64,000 bases of DNA from Saprospiraceae bacterium (lineage in GTDB: Bacteria; Bacteroidota; Bacteroidia; Chitinophagales; Saprospiraceae): NCBI GenBank assembly GCA_019187225.1, contig JABAQQ010000001.1, positions 141,395 to 205,394 on the forward strand, given 5' to 3'. Below the pieces are notes generated by a model. The model did not search any database, had not been told where the DNA came from, and saw only the letters and a program-made list of their open reading frames with translations. The translations under genes were made by a program, and so were the position numbers. Within the stretch, counting starts at the first letter, position 1, and each line of letters opens with the position of its first letter. This document shows positions 38,700-47,122 of this stretch, in pieces.

Positions 38700-38737
38700 G
38701 AATTGTGGATTCGTTGAATTGTGGATTTGGCGATTGA

Positions 38738-39301
38738 TCACTCTTTCCATTTGATATTGCATCCTCCGCTCGGTCGCTGAATTTCAGGCGCCGGTTTCCC
38801 TGCGAGTACCGCATCCAATGCCGCCCGCAGGTCTTCGCCGGTCGGAGGGATAGGGTTCCTTTTGGGGCGACTGGCATCGAGTTGGCCTCGATAGGCCAAT
38901 TTCAGGTCTTCGTCAAAAATATAAAAATCGGGTGTACAGGCGGCATCGTAAGCACGGGCTACTTTCTGGGTTTCGTCGTAAAGGTAAGGAAATGTGTAGC
39001 CTACTTCCCGCGCATGTGTTTTCATTTTATCGGGTGCATCTTCGGGGTAAGCCCTGGCGTCATTGCTGCTGATGCCGACAAATGACACACCTTTCGGTTC
39101 GTATTCTGCCACTATCCGCACGATTTCAGGATTGACATAGAGGACGTAGGGGCAATGATTGCATAAAAACATTACCACTGTCGCCTGGCTGCCAGAAGCC
39201 AAGTCCGGGAGACTGAGGGTTTTTCCGCTCACCGTGTCGGGCAGTGCGAAATCCGGCGCTTTCGTGCCGAGCGGGAGCATGTTGGATTCAGTATAAGCCA
39301 T
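38738..39301 (-). CDS. Thioredoxin-fold AhpC/TSA family protein
   Basis: The 187-residue protein has the thioredoxin fold with a CNHCPYV motif (CxxC) in VVMFLCNHCPYVLYVNPEIV. The surrounding LGTKAPDFALPDTVSGKTLSL and the YDAACTPDFYIFDEDLKLAYRG segments define a bacterial group annotated as thioredoxin family or peroxiredoxin-like. It is probably a cytosolic thiol oxidoreductase; there is no signal peptide. It lies 38 bases upstream of nadC on the same strand. Confidence 0.88.
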   Translation of the reverse strand: MAYTESNMLPLGTKAPDFALPDTVSGKTLSLPDLASGSQATVVMFLCNHCPYVLYVNPEIVRIVAEYEPKGVSFVGISSNDARAYPEDAPDKMKTHAREVGYTFPYLYDETQKVARAYDAACTPDFYIFDEDLKLAYRGQLDASRPKRNPIPPTGEDLRAALDAVLAGKPAPEIQRPSGGCNIKWKE

Positions 39302-39302
39302 T

Positions 39303-39378
39303 TTAGGTTGATAAAGGCTGATGAAGGTTGATATCGGTTGATCATCAAGGGTATAAATCCATATCAACCTTCATCAAC
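39303..39378. repeat. Interspersed GGTTGAT repeats forming inverted arms
   Basis: Several GGTTGAT/GGCTGAT units (about 39305-39343) are followed by their complement (ATATCAACCTTCATCAACCT, 39360-39379). An 18-bp stem with one mismatch is possible. The gap lies between the M15 peptidase stop and the thioredoxin-like start. Confidence 0.7.
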
Positions 39379-39382
39379 CTGT

Positions 39383-40156
39383 TTATTTACAAGCGGGATT
39401 GATTCCCAAAACGTAGTTTTTTACGATACTGATCTCTGCTGCCGTCCCGGCGCCTTTGAAACCTGCAATATCGGCATCCGTCAGGCTCTTCCGATATTGT
39501 TCCAGCAAAGGTTTGCTCAGAGGCGTATACGACCAATGCCATTTCTCCTCCCGGTAACCGGAAGAGCGGTCTGCCGTATAAGGCTGGCAAAAACCGTATT
39601 CATGGGCATGGGCGACGAGCCAGAGATAGACTTTTTCGTATTTGCCCCCTTTTTCAAAAGAAGGATTGTTCAGATCGTTCAGGTCAATGTCCGTACCCCA
39701 ATGATGGCGCGAAGAGCCGGGCATGGACGAATATTCAAGGATTTTCAACGCGCGGTCTTTGGCAGCAGGAGCATCCTTGGCAAAGCGCTCCCATTTACCT
39801 TCCCAAATTTCCTTTTGCCGCCCGAAATTGCGGGTGCTGGAAATTATTTTCAACACAATGCCTTCTTTTTCAGCGGCTTCGTACATTTTTCCAAACGCCT
39901 CGAAGGCTTCTTTCCGCAGCAACATGCCGGTTTTGTCGGAATAGGGCCTCCCTACAACGACAAAATCAGGGTGTGCAGCCGGATCGAATTTTCCAAGCAA
40001 ATATTCTTCGTTCACCTGCATTGCCGGGATGGAGTCGGCATTCCGGGCCAATGTCGAAGCAACGGAGATTTGCGCCGGCACATCGTTCTGGCAACCCCAA
40101 CCCATAGCAGCAGACAACAATGAAACCGCCAATATTTTTCCCATTTTTTTTCTCAT
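39383..40156 (-). CDS. M15-family metallopeptidase (D-alanyl-D-alanine carboxypeptidase-like) lipoprotein
   Basis: The 257-residue product has a signal with a possible lipobox Cys (AAMGWGC). The VanY-type zinc motif [11 protein letters not shown] supplies the first His and Asp ligands, and EKWHWSY supplies the second His. It should trim peptidoglycan stem peptides in the periplasm. ATG at 40156 is preferred; a matching -7 element lies 23 bases upstream. Confidence 0.87.
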   Translation of the reverse strand: MRKKMGKILAVSLLSAAMGWGCQNDVPAQISVASTLARNADSIPAMQVNEEYLLGKFDPAAHPDFVVVGRPYSDKTGMLLRKEAFEAFGKMYEAAEKEGIVLKIISSTRNFGRQKEIWEGKWERFAKDAPAAKDRALKILEYSSMPGSSRHHWGTDIDLNDLNNPSFEKGGKYEKVYLWLVAHAHEYGFCQPYTADRSSGYREEKWHWSYTPLSKPLLEQYRKSLTDADIAGFKGAGTAAEISIVKNYVLGINPACK

Positions 40157-40178
40157 AACGCAAATCCGGATGAATGCG

Positions 40179-40186
40179 CAAAAGTA
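40179..40186 (-). promoter_or_regulatory. -7 element for the M15 peptidase gene
   Basis: On the minus strand the octamer reads TACTTTTG, matching TAnnTTTG, and lies 23 bases upstream of the ATG. No -33 TTG at ideal spacing was found. Confidence 0.45.
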
Positions 40187-40250
40187 GGGAATTCTGTGGT
40201 AACGCCATTTTTTCGGAAATCCCCCTCGCGTCGTTTGTACGCATTTCAAT

Positions 40251-40258
40251 TACCTTTG
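40251..40258 (+). promoter_or_regulatory. -7 element for aspS
   Basis: TACCTTTG matches TAnnTTTG. It lies just before the inverted pair of palindromic elements, which would therefore be transcribed in the aspS leader. The nearest TTTG upstream is too close (13 bases) for a standard -33. Confidence 0.4.
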
Positions 40259-40260
40259 CG

Positions 40261-40338
40261 GCTTTACCCGCCGAAGCCTTGGCGAAGGCGGGTAAAGAAT
40301 ACACAACCCGTCTTCGCCAAGGCTTCGGCGGGTAAACC
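40261..40338. repeat. Inverted pair of the dispersed palindromic element in the aspS leader
   Basis: Copy 1 (about 40264-40291) reads ACCCGCCGAAGCCTTGG..., copy 2 (about 40307-40334) is its reverse complement with one mismatch, ending GGCTTCGGCGGGT. Each copy is itself palindromic, and the two together can form a larger hairpin. The element matches that at 36562-36589 before rmlC; both copies next to a start codon are followed by GGTAAACC. Confidence 0.75.
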
Positions 40339-40348
40339 ACCCACTAAA

Positions 40349-42112
40349 ATGTACCGTACCCATACCTGCGGCGAACTCCGCCTTTCCGACATCAATAAAG
40401 AAGTTACACTTTCCGGCTGGGTCGCCATCAGCCGCGACCTCGGCGGTCTCACTTTTGTGGATTTGCGCGACCGTTATGGCATCACGCAATTGGTTTTCGA
40501 TATGGACGACAACGCCGCTTTGTGCGAGCGCGCCCGCAATCTGGGCCGCGAATTCGTCGTTCAGGCAAGCGGTACCGTGCGCGAACGCGCTTCCAAAAAT
40601 CCCAATCGCGAAACCGGCGATATCGAGATCCGTGTGACCGACCTCAAGGTGCTCAATACTTCCAAAACGCCACCCTTTACCATCCAGGACGACACCGATG
40701 GCGGCGATGACCTGCGCATGAAATACCGTTACCTCGATTTGCGGAGAAATGCCGTTCAAAAAAACCTGCTCTTCCGCTCCAACCTCGCCATCGAAACGCG
40801 CAAGTACCTGGCCGCTCAGGGCTTTGTGGAAGTGGAAACACCCAATCTGATCAAATCCACGCCCGAAGGCGCGCGCGATTTCGTAGTGCCGAGCCGGATG
40901 AACAAGGGGCAGTTTTACGCCCTGCCGCAAAGCCCGCAGACTTTCAAGCAAATCCTGATGGTGGCGGGCTTCGACAAGTATTTTCAGATCGTAAAATGTT
41001 TCCGCGACGAAGACCTGCGCGCCGACCGCCAGCCGGAATTCACGCAGATCGACTGCGAAATGTCGTTCATTCACCAGGAGGATATTCTCAATACCTTCGA
41101 GGGGTTGACGAAGCATTTGTTCAAAAATACGTTGGGCATTGTGCTCGGCGATTTCCCACGCATGACCTACGACGAGGCGATGCGGCGTTTCGGTTCGGAC
41201 AAACCCGATCTGCGTTTCGGAATGGAATTCGTTGATCTGTCGGAAATAGCCAAAGGGAAAGGATTTCAGGTATTCGACAGTGCCGGGTCCGTTATCGCCA
41301 TTTGCGCGCCCGACGCTGCCGATTATTCCCGCAAACAACTCGACGAGCTGACCGAATGGGTGAAACGCCCCCAAATCGGCGCGAAGGGTTTGGTTTATGT
41401 GAAATATGAGGCCGACGGTTCGGTCAAGTCCTCCGTTGACAAATTTTACGGCGCCGATGATTTGAAAGCCTGGCTGGAAAAGGCGGGAGCCCAACCCGGC
41501 GACATGCTTCTCATCCTTTGCGGCGAGGATGAAAAAACGCGCAAACAACTCTCCGAACTCCGCCTCGAAATGGGCAGCCGCCTCGGACTGCGCAAGCCCG
41601 GCGACTTCAAACCGCTTTGGGTCGTGGATTTCCCCCTACTCGAATGGGACGAAGAGGAAGGCCGCTTTTTTGCCATGCACCACCCCTTCACCTCGCCGAA
41701 ACCTGCTGATATTCCGAAAATGGAATCGAACGACCATGCCGTGTTGAAAGGCATTCGAGCCGATGCCTACGACCTCGTGCTCAACGGCGTGGAGATCGGC
41801 GGCGGCTCTATTCGTATCCACGACCGCGATCTCCAAAGCCGCAATTTCCGCCTGCTCGGATTCACACCCGAAGAAGCGGAAGCCCAGTTCGGCTTTCTGC
41901 TCGGTGCCTTCGAGTATGGCGCGCCTCCGCACGGCGGCATCGCCTTTGGCTTCGACCGACTTAGCGCGGTGATGAACGGCGTGAACAACATCCGCGACTT
42001 TATCGCTTTCCCGAAAAACAATCAGGGTCGCGACATGATGATTGATGCGCCCGACGCCATCAAGTTGAAACAGTTGGAGGAGTTGGGGATTCGCGTGGTA
42101 TCGAACGAATAA
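40349..42112 (+). CDS. aspS: Aspartyl-tRNA synthetase
   Basis: Charges tRNA-Asp. The 587-residue class IIb enzyme shows the N-terminal OB anticodon-binding domain ([26 protein letters not shown]), motif 2 ([18 protein letters not shown]), the bacterial GAD insertion domain (about 280-420) and motif 3 ([13 protein letters not shown]). ATG at 40349 gives the standard N-terminus; the 51 extra residues of the longer frame are encoded by the palindromic repeats. Confidence 0.97.
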   Translation: MYRTHTCGELRLSDINKEVTLSGWVAISRDLGGLTFVDLRDRYGITQLVFDMDDNAALCERARNLGREFVVQASGTVRERASKNPNRETGDIEIRVTDLKVLNTSKTPPFTIQDDTDGGDDLRMKYRYLDLRRNAVQKNLLFRSNLAIETRKYLAAQGFVEVETPNLIKSTPEGARDFVVPSRMNKGQFYALPQSPQTFKQILMVAGFDKYFQIVKCFRDEDLRADRQPEFTQIDCEMSFIHQEDILNTFEGLTKHLFKNTLGIVLGDFPRMTYDEAMRRFGSDKPDLRFGMEFVDLSEIAKGKGFQVFDSAGSVIAICAPDAADYSRKQLDELTEWVKRPQIGAKGLVYVKYEADGSVKSSVDKFYGADDLKAWLEKAGAQPGDMLLILCGEDEKTRKQLSELRLEMGSRLGLRKPGDFKPLWVVDFPLLEWDEEEGRFFAMHHPFTSPKPADIPKMESNDHAVLKGIRADAYDLVLNGVEIGGGSIRIHDRDLQSRNFRLLGFTPEEAEAQFGFLLGAFEYGAPPHGGIAFGFDRLSAVMNGVNNIRDFIAFPKNNQGRDMMIDAPDAIKLKQLEELGIRVVSNE

Positions 42113-42134
42113 CCGGCAAAAGTTGAATATTGCC

Positions 42135-42560
42135 CTAAGAACTTAGTACCGCAATACACTTTAACTCTATCGCAATCGGTGTCGGCAAGCTGTCAATTCC
42201 CACCGTCGTGCGGCAGGGCTGGTTGTCTTTGAAATACTCTGCGTAAACACGGTTGAACGTGTGAAAATCGCGCTCCATGTTGACCAGGAACACCGTTACA
42301 TCCACCAGGTCTTCCCACCTGGCGCCACTGGCCTCCAACACTGTGCGGACATTGCGAAACACCGAATGCACCTGCGCTTCGAAGTCAAATTCCGTGTAAT
42401 TGCCTGCCGGAGAACGTTTTAAACCCGGCACACCATCCGTTTCCGGGTCGCGCGGGCCGATGCCCGAAAGAAAAAGCAGGTTGCCCACACGCCGGGCATG
42501 GGGATAAAGACCGACAGGTTTTGGAGCGTTGGAAGCGTCAATTTTTTCGGAAGAAGCCAT
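42135..42560 (-). CDS. RidA family protein (YjgF/YER057c/UK114)
   Basis: The 141-residue product begins MASSEKIDASNAPKPVGLYPHA and has the trimeric RidA fold features GNLLFLSGIGPRD, VTVFLVNMERDFHTFN and the C-terminal IAIELKCIAV. The Arg that binds the carboxylate in RidA appears as CRTTVG. The subgroup with PHARRVG and GPRDPETD resembles 2-aminomuconate deaminase-like members; the substrate is not certain. Confidence 0.88.
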   Translation of the reverse strand: MASSEKIDASNAPKPVGLYPHARRVGNLLFLSGIGPRDPETDGVPGLKRSPAGNYTEFDFEAQVHSVFRNVRTVLEASGARWEDLVDVTVFLVNMERDFHTFNRVYAEYFKDNQPCRTTVGIDSLPTPIAIELKCIAVLSS

Positions 42561-42572
42561 GTGGATGGATGT

Positions 42573-42719
42573 TAGTGATTGGTTATTGGTTATTGGTGAT
42601 TGGTGATTGCTTACCAGTTGCAGACAATAGGTTGGTGGAGCAAAAGTAGAAAGAACATACAACCGGCAACCAATAACCAATAACCGATAACCAATAACCA
42701 ATAACCAATAACCAATCAC
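42573..42719. repeat. 7-bp repeat in two inverted arms (GGTTATT / AATAACC)
   Basis: The left arm (42573-42608, TAGTGATTGGTTATTGG...) and the right arm (42665-42719, repeated AATAACC) are exact complements over at least 22 bases. The structure lies in the divergent gap between the RidA and ROK genes, so here it cannot be a shared terminator and brackets the promoter zone. Confidence 0.85.
42641..42648 (-). promoter_or_regulatory. -7 element for the RidA gene
   Basis: The minus-strand octamer TACTTTTG matches TAnnTTTG and lies in the loop between the two repeat arms, 81 bases upstream of the RidA ATG. Confidence 0.4.
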
Positions 42720-42727
42720 TATTTTCG
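42720..42727 (+). promoter_or_regulatory. Near-consensus -7 element 4 bases before the ROK start
   Basis: TATTTTCG differs from TAnnTTTG at one position and ends 4 bases before the ATG, suggesting a leaderless transcript as at 58043-58050. Confidence 0.3.
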
Positions 42728-42731
42728 CCGC

Positions 42732-43658
42732 ATGGAAAATTCTGCAACCAGCAACCAGCAGCCGCTCTGTGGCATTGACCTGGGGGGCACCAAAACGGAA
42801 GGCGTTATCCTCGAAAGCCGCGACAACCCGCGTGTGTTGCACCGCATGCGCATTCCGACCGAGGCGGGCAAAGGTTATGAACACATTGTGAATCAGGTCG
42901 GTAAACTGGTGGAAATGCTTTCCGATGAATCCGGCCTCCAACCCGCAGCGGTTGGCATCGGTCATCCTGGCACACTCGATCCGAACACCGGCGTCATCAA
43001 AAACGCCAACACGACGGCCCTGAACGGACGGCCATTTCACAAAGACCTGGAAAAAAGGCTCGGCGTTCCTGTCCGCCTGGCGAACGATGCCAACTGTTTT
43101 GCAGTGGCCGAAGCGACACTGGGTGGAGTCCGCCAAAGGCTCCCCAATGCAGAAGTGGTGTTCGGGGTTATTCTCGGCACCGGTGTGGGAGGGGGCTGGG
43201 TCATTCATGGAAAAGTTATCAACGGACGGCAGGGCATCGGTGGGGAATGGGGACACAATTTCCTCGATGAGAGCGGTGGGCCGTGCTATTGCGGGCGCGT
43301 CGGTTGCGTAGAAACGGTGATTTCCGGCCCGGCGTTGGAAAAGTTTTATCAAAATTTGACCTTGCGTCATTTGCCGCTTCGCGATATCGTAGCGGCAGCG
43401 GAAACGGGCGATGACCCGGCAGCTACGCAAACGCTGGATCGCCTGATCCACTTTTTTGGCAAAGCCATCGCTGTAGTGATCAACATCATGGATCCGGATG
43501 CTATCGTGCTGGGAGGCGGAGTGGGCAACATCGAACGGCTCTACACCGATGGCATGGCTGAAGCGGGCAAGTACCTGTTCAATACCCGCATCGACACCGT
43601 TTTTCTAAAACCCGAATTGGGCGACAGCGCAGGCGTGTTTGGCGCGGCGCTACTTTGA
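42732..43658 (+). CDS. ROK family sugar kinase
   Basis: The 308-residue protein has the phosphate motif CGIDLGGTKTEG (13-24), DANCFAVAEAT, the GTGVGGGWVI turn, the catalytic-site GEWGHN, and the ROK zinc cluster CYCGRVGCVE (Cys185, Cys187, Cys192). No DNA-binding domain is present, so it is a kinase and not a repressor. Similarity is greatest to Mak-type fructokinase/ N-acetylglucosamine kinase groups; the sugar is not determined. Its neighbour 10 bases downstream is a rhamnose mutarotase-like gene. Confidence 0.9.
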   Translation: MENSATSNQQPLCGIDLGGTKTEGVILESRDNPRVLHRMRIPTEAGKGYEHIVNQVGKLVEMLSDESGLQPAAVGIGHPGTLDPNTGVIKNANTTALNGRPFHKDLEKRLGVPVRLANDANCFAVAEATLGGVRQRLPNAEVVFGVILGTGVGGGWVIHGKVINGRQGIGGEWGHNFLDESGGPCYCGRVGCVETVISGPALEKFYQNLTLRHLPLRDIVAAAETGDDPAATQTLDRLIHFFGKAIAVVINIMDPDAIVLGGGVGNIERLYTDGMAEAGKYLFNTRIDTVFLKPELGDSAGVFGAALL

Positions 43659-43668
43659 ATTTTTCCGT

Positions 43669-43998
43669 ATGCAGCGATTTTGCCTTTCCCTCGACCTCAA
43701 ACCTGACCCGGCGCTCATCGCCGAATATGAAAGGCATCACCGCACGGTATGGCCGGAGGTACTCGAAAGCATCCGGGCAGCGGGTATCGAGTGCCTGGAA
43801 ATTTACCGGATTGACAACCGGTTGTTCATGATCCTGGAAGCAGGCGACGATTTTTCCTTTGAGAAAAAAGCTTCCCTCGACGCAGCCAATCCAAAAGTGC
43901 AGGAATGGGAAACGCTGATGTGGAAATACCAACAAGCTCTGCCGCTCGCGAAGCCGGGTGAGAAATGGGTAATGATGAAAAAAATTTTCAGCCTTTGA
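43669..43998 (+). CDS. L-rhamnose mutarotase family protein
   Basis: The 109-residue dimeric alpha-beta barrel protein shows the family pattern: RFCLSLDLKPDPALIAEYERHH, the VWPEV motif, YRIDNRLFMILEA and the C-terminal W-rich WETLMWKYQ. RhaM interconverts alpha and beta L-rhamnose; relatives act on L-fucose. It is probably cotranscribed with the ROK kinase (10-base gap). Confidence 0.88.
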   Translation: MQRFCLSLDLKPDPALIAEYERHHRTVWPEVLESIRAAGIECLEIYRIDNRLFMILEAGDDFSFEKKASLDAANPKVQEWETLMWKYQQALPLAKPGEKWVMMKKIFSL

Positions 43999-44002
43999 GA
44001 AG

Positions 44003-44075
44003 GTCATTAGAGTCATTGGGGTCATCGAGCATCACCCCTGATGACTCTAATGACCCCAATGCCTAAAATGACCCT
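44003..44075. repeat. Inverted/direct short repeats (GTCATTAGAGTCATTGGGG) in a convergent gap
   Basis: GTCATTAGAGTCATTGGGGTC and its partial complement GACTCTAATGACCCCAAT lie around an ATCACCCC centre, between the mutarotase stop and the end of the convergent regulator gene. It probably works as a two-way terminator. Confidence 0.6.
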
Positions 44076-44088
44076 TAATTGCCCCGTC

Positions 44089-45381
44089 TCACGCTACCTT
44101 TTTGATCTGTTCATACAACCGCGCTGTTTCCGGCGAGGGTTTCGACTGGAATTCCTGTTCCATCATTTTGCAGCAAAGCGTGTATTGGGCTTCCACTTTG
44201 TGTGCCATACCGAGATTGGCGTAGCACTGCATCGCCCGGCGGTGAATGACCTCCATACGGGCATCGCGGCTGAGAATTTCGTTGCAGACAGCGATTGCTT
44301 TCCAATAGTCTTTTTTGGCACACAGTTGAGCGCTGTACAGGTCGGCAATTTGTTCGAATACGGAGCTGAGGTGCTGCCGCTCTATTTCCACCCACCCGAA
44401 AGTATCGGAGGGGAAATCATCGAGAAAATTGCCTGTGTATGTTTTAATAGCATCCTGCAGGAGCGCATCCGGCGCCTCTTCGCCTTTGCGTAAATAATCC
44501 TGGATATTTTGGTGCAACGCTTTGAAATTCAGGACATCCGATACCGGCTGACGGTCAAGTTTCAGACGATAGGCGTTTTTTTCAAATACCAGAAAATCTT
44601 GCTCTATCCCTGCCTGATTTCGGAGGGTTCTGCGGATATGGCAGAGTTCGACATTCAGGCTTTTCCGGGCAAACTCCGGCATGCTTTCGTATTTATCGGG
44701 CCAAAAAATGCGCGCCAGATGATCCCGCGACAAGGTACGGGGATGATTGTATGCCAAATAGGCGAACAAGTGTTTGGCTTGGTTGGTGAATTCAATTCTC
44801 CGTCCATTGTATTGGGCGGTGAAGGATCCGAAAAACGACAATTCCAGCCCTCTGTATGCCTGTTCCGTCCCCTGGGCGACTGTTGGTAAGAATACATTGG
44901 GCAGAACGGGTGGCTGCACAAAGTCAACTCCTGCCGCTACCATACCGGGCGCCACTGCAGCCAGCAAGACTTTGCCCGCGGCACTGTTGGACTTGATCCC
45001 TTTGTTTGCAGCGGCTTTCAGCCGGAAACCGGGCAGATAGGCTTCATAACAAGCGAGTACCTCGTCGCTGTTGACAGGTAAACCCAACACGTCCTCTGCG
45101 CCAGATTTCATCAGCAGGCGTGTCGTAGGGCCGGAGTAATCGGAAGTGGCTACGATGACGGGTATATCCGGGTTCTTTCGTTTCAGCGTCCGCACGGTAG
45201 AAAGGCCATCGCTGTTGGGAGGGGTGTGAAGCACTACAAACATACCGACATCCTGTACACTGGCAAGCGTTTGGCAGTGTGTGGTTTCGGGTATTTGCTC
45301 CACAGGTATGCTGCTGCTGGTGCGCAGCATTTGGAGGAGGGCATCGTGGTTGCCACAGAGCAATACTTTTTGAGATGCCAT
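44089..45381 (-). CDS. SARP/BTAD-type transcriptional regulator with degenerate receiver domain
   Basis: The 430-residue protein has a receiver-like N-terminal domain (1-125), a winged-helix OmpR-type DNA-binding domain (about 185-280: LELSFFGSFTAQYNGRRIEF, NQAKHLFAYLAYNHPRTLSRDHL, FARKSLNVELCHIRRTLR) and a C-terminal bacterial transcriptional activation domain with TPR-like helices (about 285-425). In the receiver, His52 (VVLHTPPNSDG) replaces the phosphorylated Asp, and the conserved Lys-Pro is replaced by Leu-Pro (LGLPVNSD). It probably does not use phosphorylation. A long AT-rich region lies upstream. Confidence 0.85.
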   Translation of the reverse strand: MASQKVLLCGNHDALLQMLRTSSSIPVEQIPETTHCQTLASVQDVGMFVVLHTPPNSDGLSTVRTLKRKNPDIPVIVATSDYSGPTTRLLMKSGAEDVLGLPVNSDEVLACYEAYLPGFRLKAAANKGIKSNSAAGKVLLAAVAPGMVAAGVDFVQPPVLPNVFLPTVAQGTEQAYRGLELSFFGSFTAQYNGRRIEFTNQAKHLFAYLAYNHPRTLSRDHLARIFWPDKYESMPEFARKSLNVELCHIRRTLRNQAGIEQDFLVFEKNAYRLKLDRQPVSDVLNFKALHQNIQDYLRKGEEAPDALLQDAIKTYTGNFLDDFPSDTFGWVEIERQHLSSVFEQIADLYSAQLCAKKDYWKAIAVCNEILSRDARMEVIHRRAMQCYANLGMAHKVEAQYTLCCKMMEQEFQSKPSPETARLYEQIKKVA

Positions 45382-45874
45382 AGGACTAAGGACGGGTTTG
45401 GTTAAATGAAAAGGGTTTAGTATAGCCGTGTTTACACCCGACTTTAATGGTTGTTTCAGGACGCCCGTCTTATGCTAAATTAATTGCTCCGCAACGCACA
45501 TGCAGGAATAGAACTTCGAAGGCCGACTTGGATGAGGCGAGAATTGTTCTTGGTGTTGATTATTGAGGCCTGCAAAATTTGTCCCTTCTTTCATCCCCAG
45601 ATGTTGGATTCGGGCGCTTGATTCGCATGGCAAATATAACTACTTTTTATGCCAAATGATTTCCTGACGTGAACAAATTTTAGAAAAAAAAATCATTTAT
45701 CTCTCCTTTAAACAGAGATTTTCAACCAAAAAGTGTTAAATTTTTGAAAAACATGTAAAAAGGAACAATTTTTGTTAAAACTTCGCTTTTTTAAACCGTC
45801 TGAATGCCGCCCTTAATCCTGAGAACAGCGCTCCGAACGCCATTTCATTTTTTTATCAAAAGCGCTATATTAAA
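45382..45874. other. 493-bp divergent intergenic region, AT-rich
   Basis: The region lies between the regulator gene and the small zinc-ribbon-like gene. It has a minus-strand -7 match (TATATTTG, 45631-45638) and an AT-rich stretch at 45640-45800 that is much poorer in G+C than the flanks. No ORF of convincing composition is present in it. It probably houses both promoters and perhaps a binding site for the regulator itself. Confidence 0.5.
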
Positions 45875-46129
45875 ATGGGCGATTTTTTTTCGATGGACGA
45901 GTCACTTCAATTTGAAGGTCTCTCCTCTGACGTACATCAATGCACGAGCCACCGTGACGGAGAATGGATCACCTGGCGTTGTCCGCACTGTAAAGACTAC
46001 GAACGCCGTTTGAATTGGAAAACCGGCGAAATGAAGGTGAATCGTGCCGATTCTCCGGCGAAACACGTTGGCCTCAGCACCCGCGAGCAGAATATGGAGG
46101 GCTTAAGCCGGGTGATGAATCACAACTAA
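45875..46129 (+). CDS. Small zinc-ribbon-like protein of unknown function
   Basis: The 84-residue product is acidic at the N-terminus (MGDFFSMDESLQFEGLSSD) and has Cys23 and a CPHC pair (36-39) around WITWRC and YERRLNWKTGEMKVNR, consistent with a small metal-binding ribbon. Composition is protein-like and the frame competes well with the overlapping 69-residue frame. It overlaps the convergent coiled-coil gene by four bases. I do not know the function. Confidence 0.65.
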   Translation: MGDFFSMDESLQFEGLSSDVHQCTSHRDGEWITWRCPHCKDYERRLNWKTGEMKVNRADSPAKHVGLSTREQNMEGLSRVMNHN

Positions 46130-47019
46130 TGCACACTTTTTAAGTATTCGCTGCGAACTTTTTCCAGAAGGCTTGGCCGCTTTTCGGGCACTTCTTCCAT
46201 CGCGGCGGGCGACTGGATGACTGCCTGGCTGGTGGAAATGCTCAACATCTGCTGCAGCTTTGGTGCATGGAGTGGGGGGAGGGGGTGTTGTTTCGCCCTT
46301 TCTTCGCCGCGTTGTTCTTCCAGGTGAATTTTTTCTTTCAACCGCTCCAAAAGGTGGGTTCCTTCCGATGTTTCTGAGACAGGAGATTGTTCTATTTCCG
46401 GAGGTGCTACCACACCTTCCCGGAAAATCTTCGGCGCCGGCGAGAGGCCGGGTTTTTCAGCGTTTTCCTGCAGGGCATCGCTGGGAGTCTGGAGAATCTG
46501 CTCGAACGGCTCCTTTTGCACGATGATCTCGTTGGCATCGCTGCCAGTGGTCTCCGTTTGCGGAGAAGTGGCGGTATCCGAATTGTCAACCGGCTGCACT
46601 ATCACGGCTTCCGGTTGCCTGGTGGCATCATCCGCCTTCACTTCTGCTGGTTCAGCTACATTTTTCTTCTTGCTGCCGGCGCCTTTCGGCAGAAAACGCT
46701 GGAGAAAATTGCCGATTACCTCCAATCCTTCATCTTCGAAGGCTTTGGTTTGGCGGCTGGGCAAATGCTCCACGATTCCTTTGAGCGGCCCTTTTTTATC
46801 GGTGCGGTAATAATCAATGCGAAAAGAGACCTTGCTTGACGACAAGGCTTCATTGGCCAGCTCGCTGCGCGGATCTTCCACCTTTTTACGGCAATCCTTC
46901 AACTCATTTTCAAGGGTTTTGATCTTTTCAGAAAGTCGCTCCTCATTTTCAAGCGCTTTGTCGAGCAGTTTGAGTATCTGCTCTTTCGTTCGCTTATCTT
47001 TATTGGTGTGGGTACTCAT
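46126..47019 (-). CDS. Coiled-coil, Pro/Glu-rich protein of unknown function
   Basis: The 297-residue product begins MSTHTNKDKRTKEQIL. Residues 8-55 are a predicted coiled coil (KALENEERLSEKIKTLENEL). A short folded block follows (about 65-110: VSFRIDYYRTDKKGPLKGIV, EHLPSRQTKAFEDEG), then a long disordered Pro/Glu/Thr stretch. No signal peptide or membrane segment. I do not recognise the family. ATG at 47019 is used; the extended frame runs through the terminator of the upstream gene. Confidence 0.72.
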   Translation of the reverse strand: MSTHTNKDKRTKEQILKLLDKALENEERLSEKIKTLENELKDCRKKVEDPRSELANEALSSSKVSFRIDYYRTDKKGPLKGIVEHLPSRQTKAFEDEGLEVIGNFLQRFLPKGAGSKKKNVAEPAEVKADDATRQPEAVIVQPVDNSDTATSPQTETTGSDANEIIVQKEPFEQILQTPSDALQENAEKPGLSPAPKIFREGVVAPPEIEQSPVSETSEGTHLLERLKEKIHLEEQRGEERAKQHPLPPLHAPKLQQMLSISTSQAVIQSPAAMEEVPEKRPSLLEKVRSEYLKSVH

Positions 47020-47061
47020 ATCGTGTATTTTGAAGTTGGAAAATGGGTGAAAAATAAAAAA

Positions 47062-47084
47062 GCCGCCCGTGTAGCCCGGGCGGC
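47062..47084 (-). terminator. Strong intrinsic terminator between two unknown genes
   Basis: GCCGCCCG pairs with CGGGCGGC; on the minus strand the stem is followed by TTTTTT (A-run on +), and on + by CTTTTC. It separates the 47123-47596 gene from the coiled-coil gene, so these are probably not one transcript. Confidence 0.8.
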
Positions 47085-47122
47085 CTTTTCCCTCAGGCGC
47101 TTTCAACTGCCTCAAGTGCAAT

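Noticed and set aside
40196-40348. N-terminal extension of AspS through the palindromic repeats
   Set aside because: The extra 51 residues are repeat-encoded (FAKASAGKP-like) and AspS normally begins at the [10 protein letters not shown] segment.
45804-46013. A 69-residue frame overlapping the zinc-ribbon-like gene
   Set aside because: Its translation lacks the Cys/Trp pattern and looks like a shifted frame of the 84-residue gene.
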